64,000 nt of DNA, from the NCBI RefSeq assembly GCF_902459645.1, contig NZ_CABPSK010000005.1:124001-188000 (forward strand), read 5' to 3'. The translations under genes were made by a program, and so were the position numbers. Under the pieces are notes generated by a model. The model did no database searches. It had not been told where the DNA came from and worked only from the letters and a program-made list of their open reading frames with translations. Origin of the DNA: Pandoraea pneumonica. GTDB taxonomy: Bacteria > Pseudomonadota > Gammaproteobacteria > Burkholderiales > Burkholderiaceae. Positions 8,183 to 16,522 of this stretch are shown here, in pieces; the first letter of the stretch is position 1; every line of letters starts with the position of its first letter.

Positions 8183-9172
8183 ATGAAAACCTCCGGTCTT
8201 AGCGAACTCGAGGCGGTATTGGCGGTGGCGCGTCATCGCAACTTCCGCGCGGCGGCGGACGAAATGGGCGTCTCGACATCGGCGCTCAGTCATGCCGTGG
8301 CGGGGTTGGAGGCGCGCATTGGTGTGCGGCTCTTCAATCGCACGACACGCAGCGTGTCGCTCTCGGCGGCAGGTGCGCAGTTTGTCGATAGCGTGGCGCC
8401 TGCGCTGTCCACCATTCGCGTTGCCATCGAGCAAGCGGGCAGCTTTCGCGACACGGTGTCGGGCGTGTTGCGTATCAATACTTCGGCGGGAGCGGCGCGC
8501 GTGGTGATGCCGATCTTTCTCGAATTCCTGCGCCGATATCCGGAAATGAAGCTCGATATCGTCACCGAGGGCAAGATGGTCGACATCGTGGCGGGCGGCT
8601 TCGATGCGGGCATCCGGCTGACCGAGGCCGTGCCGCAAGACATGGTGGCGGTGCCTTTTGGCGGCGCGTTACGCTTCGCTGTCGTCGGCAGCCCGGGCTA
8701 CTTCTCCCGTCATAAACCACCCCGGGCACCGGCCGATCTGCTGGCGCACGCGTGCATTCGCATGCGGATGCCGAGCGGCGTGATTTATCACTGGGAATTC
8801 GAGCGCCACGGCGAGGTGGCGCGCATCGATGTCGACGGGGTGCTGACGCTAGATGAACCCGACCTGATGCTGCAAGCGGCGCGCGCAGGGCTGGGGCTGG
8901 CGTATTTGACGGAGTGGAATGTCGAGGCCGATCTGCAAGCGGGCACGCTGGTGCGTGTGCTTGAGCCATGGACACCACCGCAGGGTGGCTTGAGTCTTTA
9001 CTATCCGAGCCGCCGGCATGCGCCAGCGGGGTTACGAGCCCTTATCGACATGATTCGGGAGCAGGCGGCGCTGGAACGGCAACGGGGTGCGCAGAAGTCA
9101 CTGCCCACCCCCGCTGGAGCGCCTCGTCGAGTGCCGCGCAGCACGCGCAAAACACCCGACAAGCGCGCTTAA
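8183..9172 (+). CDS. LysR-family transcriptional regulator
   Basis: Regulator of 329 residues. The N-terminal winged HTH (about residues 5-63, with FRAAADEMGVSTSALSHAVAGLE) is followed by a periplasmic-binding-protein-like effector domain (about 90-295) and a 30-residue basic tail. The ATG at 8183 follows AGGA closely. It diverges from the aldehyde dehydrogenase and is its probable regulator. Its stop codon shares the palindrome TTAA (9169-9172) with the stop of edd on the other strand, so the two genes converge with no gap. Confidence 0.92.
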   Translation: MKTSGLSELEAVLAVARHRNFRAAADEMGVSTSALSHAVAGLEARIGVRLFNRTTRSVSLSAAGAQFVDSVAPALSTIRVAIEQAGSFRDTVSGVLRINTSAGAARVVMPIFLEFLRRYPEMKLDIVTEGKMVDIVAGGFDAGIRLTEAVPQDMVAVPFGGALRFAVVGSPGYFSRHKPPRAPADLLAHACIRMRMPSGVIYHWEFERHGEVARIDVDGVLTLDEPDLMLQAARAGLGLAYLTEWNVEADLQAGTLVRVLEPWTPPQGGLSLYYPSRRHAPAGLRALIDMIREQAALERQRGAQKSLPTPAGAPRRVPRSTRKTPDKRA

Positions 9173-11016
9173 GACCCCGCCGGGTAGTCAGCGTCGTTGA
9201 ACAGCACGCAAGCGCCATGCGGTGCCGCGCCCACGTTGTTGCGGAACAAGCCGAAGACGTTGCGCCACGGGTCGAACGCGCGTTGCGGCACCGGAGCGGG
9301 CGTGCGAGCTGCGAGCGTGGCGTCGTCGACGTCCACATGCAGCACGTTGTTCTCGCAGTCGATCGAGATGACGTCGCCGTCCTGCACGCGTGCGAGCATG
9401 CCGCCTTGCTCGGCTTCGGGGGACAGGTGAATGGCGGCAGGCACCTTGCCCGATGCGCCTGACATACGGCCGTCGGTCACCAGCGCCACACGATGACCTT
9501 CGTCCTGCAAAAGGCCGAGCATCGGCATGAGCTTATGGAGCTCCGGCATGCCGTTGGCGCGCGGGCCTTGGAAGCGAACCACCACGACGACGTCGCGCGT
9601 GAGTTCGCCCGCCTTGAATGCTGCTTGCGCAGACTCTTGATCGGCAAACACACGTGCGGGCGCACGCACTGTCTGGTGCTTGGGATCGACAGCAGACGAC
9701 TTGATGACGGCGCGGCCGAGATTGCCCGCGAGCATGCGCAGACCGCCTTCGGTGGCGAAGGGGCGCGAGGCCGGGCGCACGATGTTTTCATCGAGACTAT
9801 CCGCCGGGGCGTCATGCCACGAGAGCACGTCGTCGCGCAGCGTCGCTTCTTGCGTGTAAGCGCGCAAGCCGTGACCCATCACGGTTGTGACGTCGTTGTG
9901 CAGGAACCCGGCGTCGAGCAATTCCCGAATGAGGAAGTTCAGCCCGCCTGCTGCGTGAAACTGATTCACGTCGGCCTTGCCGTTCGGGTACACGTGGGCG
10001 AGCAGCGGCGTGACGTCGGAGAGTTCCGCGAAGTCTTGCCAGTCGAGCAGAATGCCGCCCGCGTGGGCCATGGCGACAAGGTGCAACGTATGGTTGGTCG
10101 AGCCGCCGGTGGCGAGCAAGCCGACCACGCCGTTGACGAAGGCCCGCTCGTCGAGAATGTGCGAGGTATTGATGCCTGACTTGGCCAACGCCACCGCGCG
10201 TGCCGTCGCGGCTTGCGTGAGGGCATGACGCAACGGCGTATGCGGGTTGATGAACGACGCGCCCGGCAAATGCAGCCCCATGAATTCCATGAGCATCTGA
10301 TTGCTGTTGGCTGTGCCGTAGAACGTGCAGGTGCCTTCGGTGTGATACGCGGCAAGCTCGCTGTCGAGCAACGCGGCACGGTTCACGCGACCGGCGGCGA
10401 ATTCCTGACGGATGCGCGACTTCTCGTCGTTCGGCAGCCCCGAGGGCATCGGGCCAGCGGGGGCGAACACGGCGGGCAAGTGCCCGAACGCTTGCGCGCC
10501 AATCACCAGCCCCGGCACGATCTTGTCGCATACGCCGAGGAACATCGCGGCGTCGAACATCTGATGCGACAGGGCGACGACGGCGGCCATGGCGATCACG
10601 TCGCGCGAGAACAGCGACAGTTCCATGCCCGCATAGCCTTGCGTGACGCCGTCGCACATCGCGGGCACACCGCCTGCGACCTGTGCGCTCGCGCCATGCG
10701 CGCGGGCGGCAGACTTGATTACATCGGGGAATTCGACGAACGGCGCGTGCGCCGAAAGCATGTCGTTGTAGGCGGTAACGATACCGATGTTGGGCGTGCG
10801 CTCGGTGCGGATTTTCAGACGGTCGTCGGCGGGCGCGGCGGCCAGTGCGTGGGCCAGGTTGGCGCAGCCGAGCGATTCACGCCCCGGCTGGCCTTGCGCA
10901 GCGCGCTCGACGCCTGCGAGATACGCCTGACGAGACTTTCGGCTGCGTTCGATGATGCGCTCGGTCACGCGCTTGACCACCGGATGCAGCGACACGTTGT
11001 GCGAAGACTGGGACAT
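9169..11016 (-). CDS. edd: Phosphogluconate dehydratase (Entner-Doudoroff)
   Basis: IlvD/Edd-family [4Fe-4S] dehydratase of 615 residues that converts 6-phosphogluconate to 2-keto-3-deoxy-6-phosphogluconate. Cluster and active-site segments are visible: MCDGVTQGYAGMELS, GVCDKIVPG, and the C-terminal TDGRMSGASGKVPAAIHLSPE. Length equals that of other Edd proteins. The ATG at 11016 is preceded by a weak GGA. The frame is open for another 100 codons upstream, but that stretch crosses the HexR operator and zwf start. KDPG aldolase (eda) is not in this window. It is divergent from zwf and probably derepressed by 2-keto-3-deoxy-6-phosphogluconate through HexR. Confidence 0.96.
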   Translation of the reverse strand: MSQSSHNVSLHPVVKRVTERIIERSRKSRQAYLAGVERAAQGQPGRESLGCANLAHALAAAPADDRLKIRTERTPNIGIVTAYNDMLSAHAPFVEFPDVIKSAARAHGASAQVAGGVPAMCDGVTQGYAGMELSLFSRDVIAMAAVVALSHQMFDAAMFLGVCDKIVPGLVIGAQAFGHLPAVFAPAGPMPSGLPNDEKSRIRQEFAAGRVNRAALLDSELAAYHTEGTCTFYGTANSNQMLMEFMGLHLPGASFINPHTPLRHALTQAATARAVALAKSGINTSHILDERAFVNGVVGLLATGGSTNHTLHLVAMAHAGGILLDWQDFAELSDVTPLLAHVYPNGKADVNQFHAAGGLNFLIRELLDAGFLHNDVTTVMGHGLRAYTQEATLRDDVLSWHDAPADSLDENIVRPASRPFATEGGLRMLAGNLGRAVIKSSAVDPKHQTVRAPARVFADQESAQAAFKAGELTRDVVVVVRFQGPRANGMPELHKLMPMLGLLQDEGHRVALVTDGRMSGASGKVPAAIHLSPEAEQGGMLARVQDGDVISIDCENNVLHVDVDDATLAARTPAPVPQRAFDPWRNVFGLFRNNVGAAPHGACVLFNDADYPAGS

Positions 11017-11082
11017 GGTGATTCCGGGAGGTTGTGGGCGGGTGGCTTTGTAGTCAAAGCACGAGTTTTTGTTGAATTGCAG

Positions 11083-11097
11083 TGTAGTTAAACTACA
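11083..11097. promoter_or_regulatory. HexR operator between edd and zwf
   Basis: TGTAGTTAAACTACA is a perfect 15-bp palindrome centred between divergent edd and zwf. It matches the known HexR site of Pseudomonas and Shewanella (TTGT...ACAA type). A related half-site TGTAGTCAAAG lies nearby at 11050-11060. A HexR domain is encoded at the end of the zwf-pgl-glk unit, so negative feedback of the whole ED module is likely. Confidence 0.8.
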
Positions 11098-11209
11098 ATG
11101 CAGTGTCAAAGTCGCGCTTTCCCAGTGACGTCTGAAATCGCTCGCAACGCCGGCATCCCAAGTGGCGCGGGTGATTTCACGTTCCGACCGCACGGAGTCC
11201 ACGCTCTCC

Positions 11210-12670
11210 ATGACCACGCCTTCACCGTATACCTTTGTTTTGTTCGGCGCCACTGGCGATTTGTCGCTACGTAAGGTGCTGCCTGCGCTGTTCCGGGCGT
11301 TCTGTACCGGCGAGTTAGCCGAGGTCGGCAATATTCTGGCCGTCGCGCGCAGCCCGATGGACGCGCAGGCGTATCACGCATGGTGCGAGCAGCATGTGCG
11401 CGCGCATATCAAGTCCGATGTCTGGGACGAGGCGCAATGGAAGCGCTTTCTCGCCACCATCGACTACATGCCCCTCGATCTGGGGCGCAAAGCGGAATTC
11501 GACACGCTGGCCGAACGGCTGGCCAAGCGCGAGGGCGTGCGCATCTTCTATCTCGCAACGGGGCCGTCGTTGTTCATCCCGATCTGCGAAGGGCTGCACA
11601 GCGCGAAGCTCAACGAGAACGGCCGCATCGTGCTCGAAAAGCCCCTCGGTCACGATCTCGCGTCGTCGGTTGCGATCAACGACGCCGTGGGCGCCATCTT
11701 CCGCGAAGACCAGATTTATCGTATCGATCACTACCTCGGGAAAGAGGCCGTGCAGAACCTGCTCGCGCTGCGTTTCGGCAATGCGATATTCGAGCCGATG
11801 TGGCGCCGGGATCTGATCGAAAGCATTCAGATCACCATTGCCGAGGAGTTGGGCGTAGAGGGCCGCGGCGAGTTCTACGAGCAGACCGGCGCGTTGCGCG
11901 ACATGGTGCAGAACCACCTGCTGCAATTGCTCGCCATCGTGGCCATGGAGCCGCCGTTTTCCATGGACGCCGACGCCGTGCGCGACGAGAAGCTGCGCGT
12001 ACTTCGCTCGCTACGGGCGCTCGACGACGACACCGTGGCGCGCAACGTGGTGCGGGGGCAATACGGGGCCGGTGCCATCGGCAAGACGGCCGTACCGGCC
12101 TACACCGATGAGCCGGGTGTGCCTGCGGATAGCCAGACCGAGACCTTCGTCGCCCTCAAGGTGGAAATCGATAATTGGCGGTGGGCAGGCGTGCCGTTCT
12201 TCCTGCGCACCGGTAAGCGGCTTGGCGAGCGCGTGGCGGAAATCGTCGTGAACTATCGCGCCACGCCGTATCCGCTGTTGGGCGAAGCGACGGCGCACGC
12301 GGGTGCCAACCGTCTCGTCATTCGCTTGCAGCCGAACGAATCGATGCGGCTCTACTGTCTGGCGAAGCAGCCGGGCGAGGGGATGAATCTGCAATCGGTG
12401 CATTTGGATCTGGCGTTCGACCAGTTCTTCAAGGGGCACCGGATGGATGCCTACGAACGCTTGTTGCTCGATGTGATTCACGGACGGCTGGCGCTGTTTG
12501 TGCGTCGCGATGAGCAGGAGCAGGCATGGCGCTGGGTGGCGCCGATTCAGGCGTATTGGGCGCGTCAACACAAGGGGCCGAAACGCTACGCCGCGGGTAC
12601 GTGGGGGCCGCCCGCCGCGAGCGCACTGCTCGCGCAATACGGCACTTGCTGGGTGGAAGAGGACAACTGA
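11210..12670 (+). CDS. zwf: Glucose-6-phosphate 1-dehydrogenase
   Basis: Enzyme of 486 residues that oxidises glucose-6-phosphate to 6-phosphogluconolactone with NADP+. The N-terminal Rossmann motif FGATGDLSLRKVLPAL lies at residues 9-24 and the substrate-binding active-site motif RIDHYLGKE begins near Arg174. The C-terminal domain contains FFLRTGKRL. Length is standard. The ATG at 11210 is used; a GTG at 11162 in frame would add 16 non-conserved residues reaching towards the operator. It is the first gene of zwf-pgl-glk/hexR, followed after 91 bp by pgl. Confidence 0.96.
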   Translation: MTTPSPYTFVLFGATGDLSLRKVLPALFRAFCTGELAEVGNILAVARSPMDAQAYHAWCEQHVRAHIKSDVWDEAQWKRFLATIDYMPLDLGRKAEFDTLAERLAKREGVRIFYLATGPSLFIPICEGLHSAKLNENGRIVLEKPLGHDLASSVAINDAVGAIFREDQIYRIDHYLGKEAVQNLLALRFGNAIFEPMWRRDLIESIQITIAEELGVEGRGEFYEQTGALRDMVQNHLLQLLAIVAMEPPFSMDADAVRDEKLRVLRSLRALDDDTVARNVVRGQYGAGAIGKTAVPAYTDEPGVPADSQTETFVALKVEIDNWRWAGVPFFLRTGKRLGERVAEIVVNYRATPYPLLGEATAHAGANRLVIRLQPNESMRLYCLAKQPGEGMNLQSVHLDLAFDQFFKGHRMDAYERLLLDVIHGRLALFVRRDEQEQAWRWVAPIQAYWARQHKGPKRYAAGTWGPPAASALLAQYGTCWVEEDN

Positions 12671-12761
12671 GCGAGCGCAATACAACGCGGCGTGGGCGAA
12701 GTCCGGCAGCAGTCCGGACCGACCCGGCCCGAACGCCCCCGAGCCGAAGGAGACACACAAC

Positions 12762-13439
12762 ATGATCCACTGGCGGACTTTTCCGACCCGCGAAGCGCAG
12801 ACCTATGCGCTGGCCAATGCCGTCGTGGCCGGGTTGGACGAAGCGCTGACGATTCGTCCGCGTGTGCTGCTTGCGCTGTCGGGCGGCACCAGCCCCAAGC
12901 CGTTTCTAGCGCAACTCGCGCGCCTGCCCGTCGCGTGGCGCGACATCAACATCACCCTCGTCGACGATCGCTGGCTGCCCGATACGCACGCCGACAGCAA
13001 CGCCCGGTTGATTGGCGAGACGTTGCTGCCGGGGGCCACGGGGGCGCAGTGGCTGCCGCTCGTGGATACCTCTGCCGACGCCAAACTGCAAGTGCGCACG
13101 CTCAACGACACGTGGACGCATGGCGTGCCGCAAGTCTGTGTGCTCGGGATGGGAGAAGACGGCCACACGGCGTCGCTCTTTGCCGACGCCCCGCAATGGC
13201 ACGAGGCCATCACGACGCAGGAAAAGTTCGTTCTCGTGCAGCCGCAGCAGGCGCCTTATACGCGCGTGTCGTGGTCGCTGTCGGCGCTCGCCGCGAGCGA
13301 CCGACTGCTGTTGCAGATTCAGGGCAAGGCCAAGCGCGCTGTACTCGAAGCCGCGCAGGCGCAGCCGCAGGACAACGCCATCTCCCGGCTGATTCACCGT
13401 GAAGGAGTCAAGATCGATGTCTTCTGGAGTGAGGAATAA
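12762..13439 (+). CDS. pgl: 6-phosphogluconolactonase
   Basis: Hydrolase of 225 residues in the NagB-like fold that opens 6-phosphogluconolactone, linking Zwf to Edd. Diagnostic motifs are LSGGTSPKP (residues about 33-41), [15 protein letters not shown] and [12 protein letters not shown]. The ATG at 12762 has an AAGGAGA 9 nt upstream. The 3' end overlaps the glk/hexR start by 23 bp, and that gene's ribosome-binding site lies within pgl, which suggests translational coupling. Confidence 0.96.
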   Translation: MIHWRTFPTREAQTYALANAVVAGLDEALTIRPRVLLALSGGTSPKPFLAQLARLPVAWRDINITLVDDRWLPDTHADSNARLIGETLLPGATGAQWLPLVDTSADAKLQVRTLNDTWTHGVPQVCVLGMGEDGHTASLFADAPQWHEAITTQEKFVLVQPQQAPYTRVSWSLSALAASDRLLLQIQGKAKRAVLEAAQAQPQDNAISRLIHREGVKIDVFWSEE

Positions 13440-15288
13440 CCCCCCGCATGTGAGCGGCCCGCGGCTGCTCGCCGACATTGGCGGCACCAATGCCCGTTTT
13501 GCATTGGAAATCGCGCCGGGCGATCTGGTCGAGATTCGCGATTACGCTTGCGACGACTATGCCGGGGTGCCGGAAGTCATTCGCGCCTATCTCGATGAGG
13601 CCGATCACGCGGAGCCCGTGCGCCATGCGGCGATCGCGATTGCCAATCCGATCGAAGGCGACGAAATCCAGATGACCAATCGCGATTGGCACTTCTCGAT
13701 CGAAGCCACGCGCCGTGCGCTGCGGTTCGAGACGTTGCTCGTCGTGAACGACTTCACGGCGCTGGCGATGGCATTGCCGTACCTGTCCGATGCGCAGAAG
13801 CATCAAGTCGGCGGCGGCGAGCCGCGGCCCAATGGCGTACTTGGCCTGCTCGGGCCGGGCACCGGCGTGGGCGTGTCGGGTCTGATTCCCGCAGGCGATC
13901 GATGGATTGCGCTCGGCAGCGAAGGCGGCCACACCACGTTTTCTCCGGCGGACGAGCGCGAGGTCGACGTGTTGCGTTACGCGTGGCAGCACTTCGAGCA
14001 TGTTTCGTTCGAGCGGCTCGTCGCCGGGCCCGGCATGGCGCTGGTCTATCAGGCGTTAGCCTTGCGCGCCAAGCAGCAGGTCAAGCCGCTCGAGACGCCC
14101 GATATCGTGAAACTCGCGCAAGCCGGCGATGCCCTTGCGCGCGAGACGGTCGATTGCTTCTGCGCCATGCTCGGCACGCTGGCGGGTAATGTCGCCGTGT
14201 CGCTGGGGGCCGTCGGTGGCGTGTATCTGGGCGGCGGCGTGATTCCGAAGCTGGGCAAGCTGTTCGAAGACTCGCCGTTCCGGGCTCGCTTCGAGGCCAA
14301 GGGGCGTTTCGAGGCGTATCTAAAGAAGATTCCGACGTTCGTCATAACCGCCGATCACCCGGCGTTTCTCGGCACGTCCGCAATTCTGGCCGAGCAATTG
14401 GGCACCCACGCCACCGGGGCGGGCGCGCTGATCGATCGGTTGCACCGCCTGCGCGACCGTCTGAGCCCGGCGGAGCAACGCGTCGCAGAACTCACGCTAA
14501 AGCAGCCGCGCGCGCTGCTTGCCGAGCCGGTGTCCGAGATTGCGCGGCTGGCGCGTGTGAGTCAGCCGACGGTGATTCGGTTCTGCCGCAAGCTGGGGTG
14601 CCAGGGGTTGTCGGATTTCAAGCTCAAGCTGGCCGGTGCGCTCACGGGCACGCTGCCGGTGCGCCACGGGCAAGTGCACGTGGGCGACACGGCGGCGGAA
14701 TTCAGCGCCAAAGTGCTCGACAACACCGTTTCGTCGATTCTGCAATTGCGCGAGCATCTCGATGCGAAAACCGTCGAGGCGGCGGTGTCGCTGCTCGACG
14801 GTGCTCGCCGCATCGAGTTTTACGGGCTGGGCAATTCGGGCGTGATTGCGCAGGACGCCCACTACAAGTTCTTCCGTTTCGGTATGCCCACCATTGCTTA
14901 CGGCGACCCCTATCTGTTGCAGGCGTCGGCGGGCTTGTTGAGCGAAGGCGATGTGGTGGTGGCGATCTCGGCATCGGGCCGCTCGACCGATTTGAACCGT
15001 GCCGTGGATATCGCGATCGGACGCGGTGCGCAGGTCATCGCGCTGACGTCGCGCAATTCGCCACTCGCGCGCAAGGCCACGCTGGTGCTGCCCAATGATC
15101 ACGTCGAGACGATGGGCGCGCATGTGACGATGATCGCGCGCATTTTGCATCTGGCGGCCATCGACGTGCTGGCAGTCGGGGTGGCGATAAGGCGCGCAGG
15201 CCCGGGGGCGCAGACGGCCGGGGAGGGCGCGCTCGACTGGCTCGGCCACGGCAGCGGGCAAGACGGCCCGAACGAAGCGGCGGCATAA
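13417..15288 (+). CDS. glk: Bifunctional glucokinase / HexR-type regulator
   Basis: Fusion protein of 623 residues. Residues 1-330 are a bacterial glucokinase ([14 protein letters not shown] phosphate-binding motif, [21 protein letters not shown]), which phosphorylates glucose with ATP. From about residue 338 an RpiR-family HexR begins, with an HTH near 355-400 ([20 protein letters not shown]) and a sugar-phosphate-binding SIS domain from about 464 ([24 protein letters not shown]). The fusion is typical of Burkholderia and relatives. The ATG at 13417 has GAAGGAG 9 nt upstream, inside pgl. The HexR half is the likely repressor of the edd/zwf operator. The last 40 residues are a Gly/Ala-rich tail. 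Confidence 0.95.
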   Translation: MSSGVRNNPPHVSGPRLLADIGGTNARFALEIAPGDLVEIRDYACDDYAGVPEVIRAYLDEADHAEPVRHAAIAIANPIEGDEIQMTNRDWHFSIEATRRALRFETLLVVNDFTALAMALPYLSDAQKHQVGGGEPRPNGVLGLLGPGTGVGVSGLIPAGDRWIALGSEGGHTTFSPADEREVDVLRYAWQHFEHVSFERLVAGPGMALVYQALALRAKQQVKPLETPDIVKLAQAGDALARETVDCFCAMLGTLAGNVAVSLGAVGGVYLGGGVIPKLGKLFEDSPFRARFEAKGRFEAYLKKIPTFVITADHPAFLGTSAILAEQLGTHATGAGALIDRLHRLRDRLSPAEQRVAELTLKQPRALLAEPVSEIARLARVSQPTVIRFCRKLGCQGLSDFKLKLAGALTGTLPVRHGQVHVGDTAAEFSAKVLDNTVSSILQLREHLDAKTVEAAVSLLDGARRIEFYGLGNSGVIAQDAHYKFFRFGMPTIAYGDPYLLQASAGLLSEGDVVVAISASGRSTDLNRAVDIAIGRGAQVIALTSRNSPLARKATLVLPNDHVETMGAHVTMIARILHLAAIDVLAVGVAIRRAGPGAQTAGEGALDWLGHGSGQDGPNEAAA

Positions 15289-15290
15289 AT

Positions 15291-15338
15291 CGGGACACAA
15301 CGCGGGACATAACCCGGGACATAACGCGCGACATGAGC
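15291..15338. repeat. Four 12-bp tandem repeats after glk/hexR
   Basis: Four imperfect units of CGGGACATAACG follow one another (15291-15302, 15303-15314, 15315-15326, 15327-15338), starting three bases after the glk/hexR stop. No hairpin or T-run goes with them. Their role is unknown; they may be a slippage product or a protein-binding array upstream of the MarR gene. Confidence 0.7.
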
Positions 15339-15395
15339 TGCCGGTGACCACTGGCGACGTCAGGCAAGGAGTCCGACGTAATTCTTTGGTCGCTT

Positions 15396-15417
15396 GATAA
15401 ACGTAAACATGTTTATC
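15396..15417. promoter_or_regulatory. Candidate MarR autoregulatory operator
   Basis: GATAAAC (15396-15402) and GTTTATC (15411-15417) form an interrupted palindrome, with a second 12-bp perfect palindrome TAAACATGTTTA (15404-15415) nested in it. It ends 12 bp before the probable start of the MarR gene, so bound repressor would block the promoter or initiation. Confidence 0.6.
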
Positions 15418-15429
15418 ATAATGCGGCCT

Positions 15430-16017
15430 ATGAAAATGACCGATTCCGCCCAACGTTTCGGCTTTCTCGTCGCAGACGTTCAACGTCTGTACGGGCGCCG
15501 CTTCGAGCAGTTTGCCCAGCGCACGCTGCCGATGACGCGCGCGCAGTGCCGCCTGCTGGTGTATCTCGCCGACAATCGCGGCGTGAGCCAGACTGTGCTG
15601 GCCGATATTCTCGAAGTGCCGCCGCAGAGCCTCGCGCGTTCGCTCGAACGCATGGAAGAGGCTGGCTGGGTGCGCCGCCGCCCCGATGCGCGTGACCCGC
15701 GCCTAAACCGTCTGTACGTCACCCGAGCCGCGGTCGAGCAGTTGACCGTGGCGCGCGCGCTTTCCGACGTAGTGCGCAACGAGGCGCTGAGCGGGTTGAC
15801 CGCGTTCGAGACCGTGCAACTCATGCAGTTGCTGCAAAAAGTGCGCCGCAATCTCTCGAGCGTGGTGCCCAAGCCGCTCGATACGGTCGTACCGGCGGCG
15901 CTGCGTGGACTCGATGCCCAAGACAATCCGCACGACGCCGCGGGCGATGCGCGTGCTGACCACAGCGACGGCGACATCGACGACGACAACCCGGCCGCCG
16001 ATTCCCCCCGAGCCTGA
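15430..16017 (+). CDS. MarR-family transcriptional regulator
   Basis: Regulator of about 195 residues. The winged HTH covers about residues 30-110 (GVSQTVLADILEVPPQSLARSLERMEEAGWVRRRP, then DPRLNRLYVT). An unusually acidic 45-residue C-terminal tail follows, rich in Asp and Ala. The start is uncertain: ATGs at 15421, 15430 and 15436 are in frame and none has a clear ribosome-binding site, and the palindromic operator lies immediately upstream, so the mRNA may be leaderless or nearly so. It precedes dodecin by 144 bp; targets other than itself are unknown. Confidence 0.85.
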   Translation: MKMTDSAQRFGFLVADVQRLYGRRFEQFAQRTLPMTRAQCRLLVYLADNRGVSQTVLADILEVPPQSLARSLERMEEAGWVRRRPDARDPRLNRLYVTRAAVEQLTVARALSDVVRNEALSGLTAFETVQLMQLLQKVRRNLSSVVPKPLDTVVPAALRGLDAQDNPHDAAGDARADHSDGDIDDDNPAADSPRA

Positions 16018-16161
16018 CGCAAGACACTCCCCACACCGATGTCGGACAACCCCGACTTGCTGCGCGCAGGGCATGCGCGTAGGGTGAGGCGTTACTGACG
16101 ATTTATGACGGTTTATGACGTTTTCACACGTTTTACTCCAACCACCTCTTGGGAGGCAGTC

Positions 16162-16371
16162 ATGACGCAGCATGTCTATAAGCAGATCGAACTCACCGGC
16201 TCGTCCACGAAGTCTATCGACGACGCCGTCAAAGGGGCCATCGAGCGTGCGAGCAAGACCTTGCGCAATCTGAACTGGTTCGAAATCACGGAGACGCGTG
16301 GCCACATCGAAGACGGCAAGGTCGCGCACTGGCAGGTGACGCTCAAGGTCGGCATGCGTCTGGAGGACTGA
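16162..16371 (+). CDS. Dodecin family flavin-binding protein
   Basis: Protein of 69 residues matching dodecin throughout, including [11 protein letters not shown], the [22 protein letters not shown] core with the flavin-stacking Trp, and [14 protein letters not shown] at the end. Dodecins form hollow dodecamers that store riboflavin or FMN in the cytoplasm. The ATG at 16162 has GGGAGG 5-6 nt upstream. An in-frame ATG at 16105 would extend it by 19 residues that dodecins lack. It appears monocistronic. Confidence 0.93.
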   Translation: MTQHVYKQIELTGSSTKSIDDAVKGAIERASKTLRNLNWFEITETRGHIEDGKVAHWQVTLKVGMRLED

Positions 16372-16522
16372 CGGGGCCCACGCTGGGAGGGCGTTCGCGG
16401 CAGGCGGCTAAAGGGCTAAATCGCAGGCAAAGCGGCCCAAAACGCCGTGCCGCGAGCGTCATACAGTCGTGTCACAATAGGCGCATACTCGACATCACGA
16501 AAAAGACAGAAGAGGTTTGCGC

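Noticed and set aside
8084-8638. Upstream extension of the aldehyde dehydrogenase frame
   Set aside because: It runs over the LysR gene and the extra residues resemble no ALDH; the internal ATG at 8083 gives the normal length.
15291-15338. Short repeats as a CRISPR array
   Set aside because: Units are 12 bp without spacers and no cas gene is present.
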